Assembly (NCBI GenBank): GCA_029961105.1
Contig: JASBVO010000002.1
Span: 1-64,000, forward strand
Source of the DNA: Micrococcus sp.
GTDB taxonomy: Bacteria; Actinomycetota; Actinomycetes; Actinomycetales; Micrococcaceae
Length of the DNA: 64,000 nt
Direction: 5' to 3'
Positions 26,184 to 35,139 of this stretch are shown here, one piece after another. The number at the start of each line of letters is the position of its first letter. Positions within the stretch are counted from its first letter, which is position 1. A program made the position numbers and the translations under genes. The notes below the pieces were generated by a model. That model was not told the origin of the DNA. It was given only the letters and a program-made list of their open reading frames with translations, and did no database searches.

Positions 26184-28901
26184 ATGAAGACCTTTCAGCG
26201 CCTGACCGCGGTCGGGGCCTCCCTGGCCCTGTTGTCCGCAGCGGTCGTCGTCCCCGCCCAGGCGTCTCCCGCCGGCGACAACGTCGTCATCAGCGAGGCC
26301 TACACGAACGGCGGGTCGGCCAATGCCGTCTACACCCATAAGTTCGTCGAGCTCTACAACCCCACGAACTCCCCGGTCTCGCTGGACGGGTGGTCCCTCC
26401 AGTACCGGTCCTCCGGCGGCTCCTCGGCCCCGACCGGCGTGGTGCAGCTGTCCGGGACCATCCCGGCCAAGGGCTACTACCTCATCCAGGGCAACTCGAA
26501 CGGTTCCACCGGCCGGGCCCTGCCCACCCCGGACACGTCCACGGGCGTGGCCTTCGCCGGCACCAGCGGCACCCTGGTGCTCTCCGACCAGTCCACCGCC
26601 CTGACCGGGCTGTCCACGGGCTCTGTCACCTCCGGCCAGGACGACCGCGTGGTCGACCTGCTCGGCTACGGCTCCTCGAACACCTTCGAGACCGCTGCCG
26701 CCCAGTCCCCCTCCGCGAACTCGGACCCGAAGTCGATGAACCGCGCCCCCGGCGGCGTGGACACGGATGACAACTCCGCCGACTTCAGCCTGTCCGGGAC
26801 CGTGACCCCGACCAGCTCCGCCATGGAGCCGGGCGAGCCGGTCGAACCGGGCGAGCCGGCTCCCGAGGAGCCCGTCGCTCCCGGCGAGGTCACCCCGATC
26901 GCCCAGATCCAGGGCGCCGGGGCCTCCACCCCACTGGCCGGTCAGGTCGTGACGACCCGCGGCGTGGTCACCGCCGTGTACTCCACCGGTGGCTACAACG
27001 GCTACTACCTGCAGACCGCCGGCACCGGCGGCGAGGCTGACGACGCCACCCCGGGCGCCTCGGACGGCATCTTCGTCTACTCTCGCGACACCGCGGACGA
27101 CGTCGCCCTCGGTGACCACGTCCAGGTCACCGGCACTGCCGGGGAGTACTACGCCCTCACCCAGCTGACCGTGGCCGACGGTGGCCTGCAGATCCTCGAC
27201 GAGGACGCCACCGTTGAGGCCACGGAACTGGACTTCCCGCTCACCGAGGCCGAGAAGGAAGCCCACGAGGGCATGCTGATCGCCCCGGCGGGTGACTGGA
27301 CGATCACGGACAACTATGACGTCAACGCCTACGGCTCGCTGGGCATCGTGTCCGGGGACAGCCCGCTGCTGAATCCCACGACGGTCGCCGAGCCGGGTGC
27401 CGCCGCCCAGGCTGTGATGGCCGAGAACGCGGAGAAGCTCATCGTCCTCGACGACGGTGCCAGCACGAACTTCATGCGCTCGCCCGGCAATCAGAACGCC
27501 CTGCCGTACCTCGACCAGGACGACCCGGTGCGCGTGGGCTCCGGCGTGGACTTCACCACCGGCGTGATCCTGGACTTCCGCTACGACGCCTGGAGCTTCC
27601 AGCCGCTGGGACACCTCACGGACGAGAACGCCGACCAGGTCCAGCCCGCACAGTTCGAGAACACCCGCGTGGACGAGCAGGCGCCGGCCGAGGTCGGCGG
27701 CACCGTCTCCGTGGCCACGTTCAACGTGCTCAACTACTTCACCACCCTGGGCAACGAGTTCGACTCCTGTGACGCCTACGAGGACCGCGAGGGCAACCCC
27801 ATCGCGACCAACCGCTGCGAGCCGCGCGGCGCCTACGACGAGGCGAGCCTCGAGCGCCAGCAGGCCAAGATCGTCGAGGCCGTCAACGGGCTGGACGCCT
27901 CCGTGGTCGGCCTCGAGGAGATCGAGAACTCGGCGAAGTTCGGCAAGGACCGGGACCACTCGCTGGCCACGCTGGTCGAGGCGCTCAACGCCGATGCCGG
28001 GTACGACAAGTGGGCCTACGCGGCCACCCCGTCCGTGACCCCGGACCTGGCCTCCCAGGACGTCATCCGCAACGCCTTCATCTACCAGCCGGACGCGGTG
28101 GAGGCCGTCGGCGAGTCGGTGATCCTCGACGACCAGGTCGCCTTCGACAACGCCCGTGAGCCGCTCGCGCAGGTCTTCCAGGCCGTCGACGGCGACGAGT
28201 CCACCCGGTTCATCGCCATCACCAACCACTTCAAGTCCAAGGGTTCGGGTTCCGGCGAGGGCAACACGGACACCGGCGACGGCCAGGGTGCCTCCAACGC
28301 GGACCGCGTGGCCCAGGCCGAGGCCCTGGTGGCCTTCGCCGAGGACCTGAAGGCCAGCACCGGCGTCGAGAAGGTCCTCCTCATCGGCGACTTCAACGCC
28401 TACGAGAAGGAGGACCCCATCAAGGTCCTCGAGGACGCCGGTTACGTCTCGCAGGCCCCGAAGACCGGTGACCACACCTACGCATTCGGCGGCGCGGTCG
28501 GCTCCCTGGACGGCATCTTCACCAACGCCGCCGCCGAGGCCACGGTGACCGGTGCCGACGTCTGGGACATCAACGCGGACGAGTCCGTGGCACTGGAGTA
28601 CTCGCGCTACAACTACGTCAACGAGATGCTCTACGCCGCCGACCAGTGGCGTTCCTCGGACCACGACCCGGTCCTGGTCGGACTGGACCTCGCGACGGCC
28701 GAGGCGGAGGAGCCGGAGGAGCCGGGCGACGGCGCCGAGAACCCGAACCAGGGCCCGGGCAACAACAGCGGCTACAACGACGGCGGCAACGCCCCGGGCC
28801 AGAACAACGGCAAGGCCCACCAGGGCAGGGGCGCGGAGAACCCGAACCAAGGCCCCGGCAACAACAGCGGCAAGGGCACCGGCGCCACCGGCCGCCCCTG
28901 A
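26184..28901 (+). CDS. ExeM/NucH-type secreted endonuclease with lamin-tail domain
   Basis: This 905-residue exported nuclease probably degrades extracellular DNA. Order: Sec signal peptide (1-31, ending AQAS), lamin-tail domain (about 35-190), an acidic Pro/Glu linker (MEPGEPVEPGEP), an OB-like domain (about 235-340), then the endonuclease/exonuclease/phosphatase domain. That domain shows TFNVLNYF (about 509), LEEIENS (576), IGDFNAYEKEDP (734) and SSDHDPVLVGLD (825). The C-terminal 55 residues are repeats with ENPNQGPGNNSG twice. No sorting signal or membrane anchor follows, so release to the medium is likely. The ATG 26184 starts the signal peptide; its ribosome binding site is weak. The 200 bases upstream show nothing else. 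Confidence 0.9.
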   Translation: MKTFQRLTAVGASLALLSAAVVVPAQASPAGDNVVISEAYTNGGSANAVYTHKFVELYNPTNSPVSLDGWSLQYRSSGGSSAPTGVVQLSGTIPAKGYYLIQGNSNGSTGRALPTPDTSTGVAFAGTSGTLVLSDQSTALTGLSTGSVTSGQDDRVVDLLGYGSSNTFETAAAQSPSANSDPKSMNRAPGGVDTDDNSADFSLSGTVTPTSSAMEPGEPVEPGEPAPEEPVAPGEVTPIAQIQGAGASTPLAGQVVTTRGVVTAVYSTGGYNGYYLQTAGTGGEADDATPGASDGIFVYSRDTADDVALGDHVQVTGTAGEYYALTQLTVADGGLQILDEDATVEATELDFPLTEAEKEAHEGMLIAPAGDWTITDNYDVNAYGSLGIVSGDSPLLNPTTVAEPGAAAQAVMAENAEKLIVLDDGASTNFMRSPGNQNALPYLDQDDPVRVGSGVDFTTGVILDFRYDAWSFQPLGHLTDENADQVQPAQFENTRVDEQAPAEVGGTVSVATFNVLNYFTTLGNEFDSCDAYEDREGNPIATNRCEPRGAYDEASLERQQAKIVEAVNGLDASVVGLEEIENSAKFGKDRDHSLATLVEALNADAGYDKWAYAATPSVTPDLASQDVIRNAFIYQPDAVEAVGESVILDDQVAFDNAREPLAQVFQAVDGDESTRFIAITNHFKSKGSGSGEGNTDTGDGQGASNADRVAQAEALVAFAEDLKASTGVEKVLLIGDFNAYEKEDPIKVLEDAGYVSQAPKTGDHTYAFGGAVGSLDGIFTNAAAEATVTGADVWDINADESVALEYSRYNYVNEMLYAADQWRSSDHDPVLVGLDLATAEAEEPEEPGDGAENPNQGPGNNSGYNDGGNAPGQNNGKAHQGRGAENPNQGPGNNSGKGTGATGRP

Positions 28902-28966
28902 TCCGCACGCCGAGCCACGTGCCTGAGTCACTCCGCTGAGGCGGACTGACCCCAGCCGGTGCGGCC

Positions 28967-29012
28967 GATGCCCCCGGGACCGCCGGAACCTGCCGGCGGC
29001 CCCGGGGGCATC
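28967..29012. terminator. Bidirectional terminator between convergent genes
   Basis: A 20-bp stem with one A-C mismatch (28967-28986 with 28993-29012) lies between the nuclease gene and the convergent FAD/NAD(P)-binding gene, four bases from the latter's stop codon. Confidence 0.75.
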
Positions 29013-29016
29013 GTCG

Positions 29017-30984
29017 TCAGCGGGTCAGGAGGGCCCAGACGGCCCGCGCGGCGGCATCGGCATCGCCCAGCGTCCGGGCCCGGCCGTCCGGATCCTGTCC
29101 GGCCTCGGCGGCGATCGCGGTGCCCCACTGCACGGAGGCCAGCTGCAGGCCGAGGACGAACACGCGCTCGTGCACCCGTCCGTCGGCGTCCTTCAGCCGG
29201 TACGGCCGCCCGGTGACGTCGAAGCCGCGCCCCGGCAGCACCTCGCCCTCCTCGTCCTCCACCGCGTACGGCACGGCGATGCCGTCCTTCAGCATCGAGG
29301 CCACCAGGGGCGAGGAGGACCGCTGCACCCGGTTCGCCGGCATCATCGCCTCGATCATCCAGCGCCCGCGCTGCACGTCCTGCGCGGCCTCGCCACCGCC
29401 CACCTGGGGGCTGGACACGGAGAACAGGCCCACACGGGAGTCGACCTCGAACTGCGGGTCCGGGCCCACGAACCGGACCAGCCCGGCCCGGGCCAGGGCG
29501 AGCAGTTGCTCCACGCGCAGCAACGGCGGCCCGGAGGCCAGCCCCTCGACCAGGGCCTCGAACCACCCGGAGACGTCCCGCCGCCGGGAGGCATCGGTGA
29601 TGCGCCGTTCCGCCACCAATTGCTTCACCAGCAGCCGCGCGGCGTGCAGCGTGCCGATCGCCACCATCAGCGCAGACGCCTCCCCCGCGGCGGCCTCGGC
29701 GCAGACGCCCGTCAGGAAGCCGACGACCTCCTCCTGGTAGTCAGCACCGGAGTCGAACACCTGGTGCTCGAAGGGGCGGGCCAGGGTGCGGATGTCCAGG
29801 AACGGCATGCCCGGCTGGTACTCGTGCAGCAGCTCTTGTGCGTGGTGCGCGGTCACGGGCTCACCACGCCCGGCGGCCTCGAGCTGGCCCACCAGGGCTG
29901 CGAGGAACTCCCCGGCCCGCTCGGGACCGCCCAGCACCTCGGGCCGCGTCCGGGCCAGGGTGAAGTAGTAGGCCCGCACCACGTCGCGGTGGATGAGCGG
30001 CCACAGGTGGACCATGAAGTCCAGCGTCCCGTGGTCGTCCTGCAGGCGCTGCACCTCCTCCGGCACCAGGTACTTCAGGGACACCGCATGGGGGACGAAC
30101 GTCTCCAGTTCGGCCTTGGGCAGGTAGCAGACCCCGCGGCGCGAGGCCGGATGCATCACCGGCTCGCGACCGGAGGGCTCGTAGCGCAGGGCGGACCCGG
30201 GGCCCTCGCCCGTCTCCACGAACCGGCCGCCGCGACCCAGGGTCAGTTGCGCCATGCCGTCGAAGAAGTTCAGCCCCATGCCGCGCACCAGCACGTCCTC
30301 GCCGGCGGGCACGGCGTCCCAGTCCACCTCGGCCGGCAGGTTCGGTCCCCGGTACTGCAGCCCCAGTTCCGTGGCAGCGGACTGCAGTCCCTGCTGTTCC
30401 CGGTTCAACCGGGCGGGGACGTGGCCCAGGCCCAGCACCACGGCGTCCGCCTCCAGCGTCCGCCCGTCCTCCAGGCCCAGCGTGATCCCGCCCTCGGCGC
30501 CGGGCTCCAGGCACACCACCTGGGCCGGTTCCCGGGCCACGGTCCCGACGGCGCCGCTCGCCTCGAGCGCCTCGGTCACCTCCCGGTACAGGTCGGCGAG
30601 GTAGTGGCCGTACACCGCGCGCTGCGGGTAGTCGGTGCGGTCGAGGTCTCCCGCCCGGTCCGGGTACAGCATGCGCCACTGGTCGAAGGTCTGTCCCACG
30701 GAGGAGGCGCGCAGTCCCGGTGTCCCGGCTGCGGCCGCCGTCGGGAAGAAGGAGGGGGTGTTCATGAGGAACAACGGCGACTGGTCGGTGCGCCACACCC
30801 GTCCGGGCCCGGGAGCGTGCGGGTCCAGCACCACGATGTCCACCACCGGTGCGGACTGTACCGTTCCCGCCTCCCGCACCTCCTCGATCACCGCGAGCAG
30901 CCGCTCCAGGAACGAGGTGCCCCGCGGCCCGGCGCCGACGACGGCGATCCTGGCCCGGTCCGGTGAGACGGGAGTGGGCGGCAT
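29017..30984 (-). CDS. FAD/NAD(P)-binding protein (FAD-NAD(P)-binding domain family)
   Basis: This 655-residue cytoplasmic protein starts with a Rossmann dinucleotide motif, IAVVGAGPRGTSFLERLL. It continues with the family features LFLMNTPSFFP, TFDQWR, RAVYGHYLADLYREV and a second nucleotide-binding region VVLGLGHVPARLN. It belongs to a group of flavoprotein-like enzymes of undefined reaction, distantly related to lysine/ornithine N-hydroxylases. The C-terminal half (about 350-655) is helical. AAAGGA precedes ATG 30984. It is divergent from the prolyl oligopeptidase gene, with 87 bases between the starts. No siderophore genes are nearby. Confidence 0.8.
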   Translation of the reverse strand: MPPTPVSPDRARIAVVGAGPRGTSFLERLLAVIEEVREAGTVQSAPVVDIVVLDPHAPGPGRVWRTDQSPLFLMNTPSFFPTAAAAGTPGLRASSVGQTFDQWRMLYPDRAGDLDRTDYPQRAVYGHYLADLYREVTEALEASGAVGTVAREPAQVVCLEPGAEGGITLGLEDGRTLEADAVVLGLGHVPARLNREQQGLQSAATELGLQYRGPNLPAEVDWDAVPAGEDVLVRGMGLNFFDGMAQLTLGRGGRFVETGEGPGSALRYEPSGREPVMHPASRRGVCYLPKAELETFVPHAVSLKYLVPEEVQRLQDDHGTLDFMVHLWPLIHRDVVRAYYFTLARTRPEVLGGPERAGEFLAALVGQLEAAGRGEPVTAHHAQELLHEYQPGMPFLDIRTLARPFEHQVFDSGADYQEEVVGFLTGVCAEAAAGEASALMVAIGTLHAARLLVKQLVAERRITDASRRRDVSGWFEALVEGLASGPPLLRVEQLLALARAGLVRFVGPDPQFEVDSRVGLFSVSSPQVGGGEAAQDVQRGRWMIEAMMPANRVQRSSSPLVASMLKDGIAVPYAVEDEEGEVLPGRGFDVTGRPYRLKDADGRVHERVFVLGLQLASVQWGTAIAAEAGQDPDGRARTLGDADAAARAVWALLTR

Positions 30985-31071
30985 GGGCGGTGTCCTTTCG
31001 GGCCGGGATGGGGCTGTCCCCCAGCCTAAGTGGCCACGTCGGCCTGCCGGAGTCCGTGGTCTGATGGAGGG

Positions 31072-33492
31072 ATGGCGAAGACACCACCCGTGACCGGCAC
31101 CGACGACGAGTTCCTCTGGCTCGAGAACATCCACGGCGAGCGCCCGCTGGACTGGGTGCGCCGGCAGAACGCCCGCACCGAGGCACGGCTGGACACGGAG
31201 GGGTTCCGGCGCCTGCAACGGCAGGTCACCGAGGTGCTGGACGCCCCGGACCGCATTCCCCACGTCAGCAAGCGCGGGCCGCAGTACTACAACTTCTGGC
31301 GGGACGCGGAGCACCCCCGCGGCGTGTGGCGGCGCACCGACTGGGCGTCCTACCTGGCCGGGCACCCGGCCTGGGAGGTGCTGCTGGACGTGGACCGGCT
31401 GGCCGAGGAGGAGGGTACGCCCTGGGTCTTCTCGGGTGCCCGGCTCCTGCGCCCCGACTGGGACCGTGCCCTGCTGCGCCTGTCCCCGGACGGGGGCGAC
31501 GCCGTCGCCGTCCGCGAGTTCGACCTCGCCACTCGGCAGTTCGTTCCCGACGCCGGCCAGTGCCGGGACAGCGACCGGTCCGCCGCGGGCTTCAGCCTGC
31601 CGGTGGCCAAGACCCAGGCGTCCTGGATCGACCGGGACCACCTGCTGGTGGGCACCGTGACGGACCCGGACGGCGGCGACGCCACCCGGTCCTCCTACGC
31701 GAGCACCCTGCGTGTCCTGGCCCGCGGGCAGTCCCCCACCGAGGCCGAGACCGTGTTCTCCGTGGACCACGGGCACGTGGCGGCCTTCGGCGGCCACGAC
31801 TCGACGCCGGGATGGGAACGCACCGTGGCGACCGACGCGATCGACTTCTACCGCTCCACGACGTGGCTGCGGGACCCCGGCGCCGGCGGGCCGCGCCCGG
31901 GCTGGCGGCTCGTGGACGTCCCCGAGGACGCGGAAGTGGACATGCACCGGCAGTGGCTGGTGCTGTTCCTGAAGTCGGACTGGGACCGCAGCCGGGTGGA
32001 CGGGACCACCGTCCACCACCCGTCCGGGTCGCTCCTCGTCTGCACGGTGGCCGGCTTCCTGGAGGGAACCGAGGAGCCCCAGCCGGCCTTCGTACCGGGT
32101 CCCGAGGCCACCCTGTCCTCCTGGACGTGGACGCGGTCCCACCTGGTGCTGACGGTGCTGCGCCACGTGGCCTCCTCGGTCCTGGTCCTCCCCCAGGCGC
32201 GCCTGGGTACCCCGCACGCCGCCGCGAGCGCCCGCCCGCTGGTCCTGGAGGCGCCGAATCCCGCCGATCCCTACCTGACGCTCTCCGTGCGGGCCGTGGA
32301 CGACGAGGACGAGGACTGCGGTGACGACCTGTGGATCACCGCCACCGGCGCACTGACACCACCCACCCTGCTGCGGGCGACCCTGCCGGCCGTCCTGCCG
32401 GCCGCCCCGGAGGCAGGACCGGGTGGGGCGGAGGCCGGACCGAGCGGGGCGGACGGCGGGGCGGAGGCCGGGTCGGGCGGGCCGGACGCAGGGCCCGGAG
32501 CGGCCGGCGTTGTGCCCTCGCTGCTGACCGTGCGCACCGCGCCGCACCGCTTCGACGCCACCGGGCTGTCCGTGCGGCAGTTCTTCGCGGTGTCGGCGGA
32601 CGGCACCCGGGTCCCGTACTTCCAGGTGGGGCCGGCGGACTTGGAGCCGGACGGCGCGAACCCGGTGCTGATGGATGGCTACGGCGGCTTCCTGGCGTCC
32701 AAGTTGCCGGCCTACTCGGGCGTGTATGGCCTCGGCTGGCTGACTCGGGTCAACGCCGCCGGCCGGCGCGGGATCCACGTGATCGCCAACATCCGCGGGG
32801 GCGGTGAGTACGGACCGGACTGGCACCGGGCCGCCCTGAGGCAGAACCGGCACCGCGCCTACGAGGACTTCGCCGCCGTCGCCCGGGACCTCATGCTCCG
32901 CGGTGTCACCGACCGCTCCCACCTGGCCGCCACGGGCCGGTCGAACGGCGGGTTGCTGATGGGCGTGATGGCCACCCGGTACCCGGAGCTGTTCGGCGCG
33001 CTGAGCTGCGGGGTGCCCCTGCTGGACATGCGCCGGTACACGGTGCTGTCCGCGGGGCACAGCTGGATCGCCGAGTACGGGGACCCGGACGATGCGGACC
33101 AGTGGGAGTCCATCCGGACCTTCTCTCCGTACCACCTGCTGCTGGACGAGCCCGTGGCGGGCGCGACGGCGGGCCGGGACGGAGCCGGCGAGGGCACCGG
33201 CCATCCGGACCTGCTGGTGTGGACGGCCACCTCGGACGACCGGGTCGGGCCGGTGCAGGCCCGCAAGATGGCCGCGCGGATGCAACGGCTCGGGGTGCCC
33301 AATGCCTGGTTCCACGAGGACCTGGAGGGCGGGCATGCCGGGGCGAGCGACAATCGCCAGGCCGCGGCCATGCACGCCAGGTCGCTGGAGTTCCTCTGGC
33401 AGTCGGTGGGCGGCGCGGCCGGGGGCGCCACAGGGCAGCACCCCGACGCCGAGGAGGCAGGCTCGGCGGGCGTCCGGGGGCCGGCACGGTGA
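31072..33492 (+). CDS. Prolyl oligopeptidase family serine peptidase (S9)
   Basis: This 806-residue enzyme of the S9A type cleaves short peptides after proline and related residues. The N-terminal segment (FLWLENIHGERPLDWVRRQN) leads into a beta-propeller. The catalytic domain has Ser624 in GRSNGGLLMG, Asp722/723 in TSDDRVGP and His755 in EGGHAG, with the family loop DGYGGF. No signal peptide is seen. A Gly/Ala/Pro-rich insert of about 37 residues (444-481) interrupts the propeller end, and the last 25 residues are low complexity. ATG 31072 is preferred because homologues start here. GGAGG lies only one base upstream, so a leaderless message or the in-frame GTG at 31030 remains possible. Confidence 0.88.
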   Translation: MAKTPPVTGTDDEFLWLENIHGERPLDWVRRQNARTEARLDTEGFRRLQRQVTEVLDAPDRIPHVSKRGPQYYNFWRDAEHPRGVWRRTDWASYLAGHPAWEVLLDVDRLAEEEGTPWVFSGARLLRPDWDRALLRLSPDGGDAVAVREFDLATRQFVPDAGQCRDSDRSAAGFSLPVAKTQASWIDRDHLLVGTVTDPDGGDATRSSYASTLRVLARGQSPTEAETVFSVDHGHVAAFGGHDSTPGWERTVATDAIDFYRSTTWLRDPGAGGPRPGWRLVDVPEDAEVDMHRQWLVLFLKSDWDRSRVDGTTVHHPSGSLLVCTVAGFLEGTEEPQPAFVPGPEATLSSWTWTRSHLVLTVLRHVASSVLVLPQARLGTPHAAASARPLVLEAPNPADPYLTLSVRAVDDEDEDCGDDLWITATGALTPPTLLRATLPAVLPAAPEAGPGGAEAGPSGADGGAEAGSGGPDAGPGAAGVVPSLLTVRTAPHRFDATGLSVRQFFAVSADGTRVPYFQVGPADLEPDGANPVLMDGYGGFLASKLPAYSGVYGLGWLTRVNAAGRRGIHVIANIRGGGEYGPDWHRAALRQNRHRAYEDFAAVARDLMLRGVTDRSHLAATGRSNGGLLMGVMATRYPELFGALSCGVPLLDMRRYTVLSAGHSWIAEYGDPDDADQWESIRTFSPYHLLLDEPVAGATAGRDGAGEGTGHPDLLVWTATSDDRVGPVQARKMAARMQRLGVPNAWFHEDLEGGHAGASDNRQAAAMHARSLEFLWQSVGGAAGGATGQHPDAEEAGSAGVRGPAR

Positions 33493-33509
33493 CCCGACAG
33501 GCCCGCACT

Positions 33510-33539
33510 TTGATCTGGACCGGGCGGGGCGGCTAACAT
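33510..33539 (+). promoter_or_regulatory. Promoter of tRNA-Ser(GCT)
   Basis: TTGATC at 33510-33515 and TAACAT at 33534-33539 are separated by 18 bases, and the tRNA begins 35 bases further on. Confidence 0.55.
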
Positions 33540-33573
33540 GGCATGGTTACCGGCCGTCGAGCCGGTGACTGAA

Positions 33574-33662
33574 GGAGACGTGCCAGAGCGGCCGAATGGA
33601 CTTCACTGCTAATGAAGGGCCCGGCGAAAGTTGGGCCGGGGGTTCAAATCCCCCCGTCTCCG
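33574..33662 (+). tRNA. tRNA-Ser (anticodon GCT)
   Basis: The acceptor stem pairs 33574-33580 with 33655-33661. The anticodon loop is CTGCTAA, with GCT at 33608-33610 on a perfect CTTCA/TGAAG stem. The variable arm is long, the T stem is all G-C and the T loop is TTCAAAT. CCA is not encoded. Confidence 0.95.
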
Positions 33663-33669
33663 CCCGCGG

Positions 33670-33705
33670 ATGCCGCGGGACCCGGTCTTCCGGGTCCCGC
33701 GGCAT
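33670..33705 (+). terminator. Terminator of tRNA-Ser(GCT)
   Basis: A 16-bp perfect stem with a TCTT loop (33670-33685 with 33690-33705) is followed by TTCTC, eight bases after the tRNA. Confidence 0.8.
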
Positions 33706-34053
33706 TTCTCGTCATGGGGGTCAGCGCCTTTCTCGCTGCGGGACCATTCCTCTCGGCTTTCCCCCGGCCGTTCCCGTCCCCACCTGCGCCGTTGCGGCGT
33801 CCAGCACCCTGACGAGCTCCGAACAGCCCCTTGGCAGATCCTGTGAAATCACTGAAAAACCGCGTTTTAAGATGACAACCCCCCGGGGGGCGTGCCTAGC
33901 GTCGTAGCCAAGACATCAGGCCGGTGTCCCAGTGTTTCCGTAACCCGGACACCAGACACCGGCCGGTGCCGAATCCTCGCCGGTCCGCCCGGCAGGTACG
34001 TCTCCACAGGCGTGCGACCGCACGCCGGACACTATGAGTTAGGAGAGCATGCC
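33706..34053 (+). other. Long leader and promoter region of the PRC-barrel gene
   Basis: No gene is apparent. The stretch holds a 12-bp palindrome CCCCCCGGGGGG at 33881-33892 next to an AT-rich segment (AAAAACCGCGTTTTAAGATG from 33855). It also has a ten-base inverted repeat GGCCGGTGTC/GACACCGGCC (33919-33928 with 33955-33964) containing further GGTGTCC/GGACACC halves. These may be promoter and regulatory sites for the stress-type gene that follows. Confidence 0.4.
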
Positions 34054-34989
34054 ATGCAGGATTTCACCTCTGTCGAGAAGCTTCAGAACGCCACCGTGTA
34101 CGGCTCCGACGGCGACAAGATCGGCTCCGTCGGCCAGGTCTACCTCGACGACCAGACCAACCAGCCGACCTTCGTCACGGTCAAGACCGGGCTGTTCGGG
34201 ATGAAGGAGACCTTCGTCCCCGTCTCCCAGGCCACCCAGTCCCAGGACGGCCTCCAGGTTCCGTTCGACAAGGCGTTCGTCAAGGACGCCCCGAACATCG
34301 ACGCCGACGGATCCCTGACGCCCGAGGAAGAGCGCCGGATCTACGAGTACTACTCCATCGACTACCCGGCGGGTGGCCGGCGAGCCGGTGACACCTTCGA
34401 CGCCACCCGTGACGCCGGGACCGGCGTCCGGCACGATACCGACGCCGACGTCGGCCGGACCGCCGCCAGCGGCACCGCCGCCGGAGGCGTGGGTGGCCTG
34501 GGCGTCCAGCGCGGCACCGCGGACGTCACCGCCGCCGACCTGGACCGCGACGTCAACACCCGCGGAGCCGACCTGGATGGCGGCATCAGCACCACCGGCA
34601 CCCGGGACGTGGGCACCGACCGCGAATCGGTCGTGGTGCGTGATGAGCAGCTCAACGTCGGCACCGAGACCCGCGAGTCCGGCCGGGTGCGGCTGCGCAA
34701 GCACTCCTACACCGACACCGAGACCGTCGAGGTCCCGGTCTCCCGCGAGGAGGTCGTCGTCGAGCGCGAGCCCATCGACCCCAACGCCCCCGAGGCCCTG
34801 CGCAGCAGCGGGGACGAGGAGGTCGTGGTGACCACCCACGAGGAGGTGCCGGTCGTGGACAAGACCGCCACCGCCGAGAAGGTCACCGTGGACAAGAACC
34901 GCGTGCAGGACACCGAGCGGGTCTCGGGCACCGTCCAGCGCGAGGACGTGGAGGTCGAGGGCGAGGGCGACGCCGACCGTCGCCGCTGA
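34054..34989 (+). CDS. PRC-barrel and DUF2382 (YsnF-type) domain protein
   Basis: This 311-residue cytoplasmic protein has no signal peptide. It begins with a PRC-barrel domain (about 5-75: NATVYGSDGDKIGSVGQVYLDD) followed by EEERRIYEYYSIDYPA. A Gly/Ala/Asp-rich linker (about 110-185) leads to a C-terminal DUF2382 domain (about 190-305: VVVRDEQLNVGTETRESGRVRL, VEVPVSREEVVVEREPI). Proteins with this domain are widespread in soil actinobacteria and are often called general stress proteins, but no biochemical role is established. AGGAGAG precedes ATG 34054. A strong terminator follows at 35005. Confidence 0.88.
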   Translation: MQDFTSVEKLQNATVYGSDGDKIGSVGQVYLDDQTNQPTFVTVKTGLFGMKETFVPVSQATQSQDGLQVPFDKAFVKDAPNIDADGSLTPEEERRIYEYYSIDYPAGGRRAGDTFDATRDAGTGVRHDTDADVGRTAASGTAAGGVGGLGVQRGTADVTAADLDRDVNTRGADLDGGISTTGTRDVGTDRESVVVRDEQLNVGTETRESGRVRLRKHSYTDTETVEVPVSREEVVVEREPIDPNAPEALRSSGDEEVVVTTHEEVPVVDKTATAEKVTVDKNRVQDTERVSGTVQREDVEVEGEGDADRRR

Positions 34990-35004
34990 TCCGCCGAAGT
35001 CACA

Positions 35005-35046
35005 CGCGAAGGCGCCCGGTCCCCTCAGGGGCCGGGCGCCTTCGCG
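35005..35046. terminator. Bidirectional terminator after the PRC-barrel gene
   Basis: The arms 35005-35019 and 35032-35046 form a perfect 15-bp stem, and an inner CCCC/GGGG helix extends it. It lies between the PRC-barrel gene and the convergent gene ending at 35140. Confidence 0.8.
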
Positions 35047-35139
35047 CGTGCGGTGAGCTTCCCGGATCGCGCATCCTGGCGTACAGCCGGTCGAATCAGC
35101 TCCCCCGGGCTCCTGCACCGGCTGCACCGGCCCGGCGCC

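Noticed and set aside
26160-28931. 923-codon antisense frame opposite the secreted nuclease gene
   Set aside because: The product is a low-complexity Gly/Val/Ala/Arg string with no recognisable motif, while the plus strand encodes a complete signal peptide and nuclease.
30985-33441. Possible 1474-residue form of the FAD/NAD(P)-binding protein
   Set aside because: The upstream extension runs antisense through the whole prolyl oligopeptidase gene. ATG 30984 with AAAGGA directly begins the Rossmann domain.
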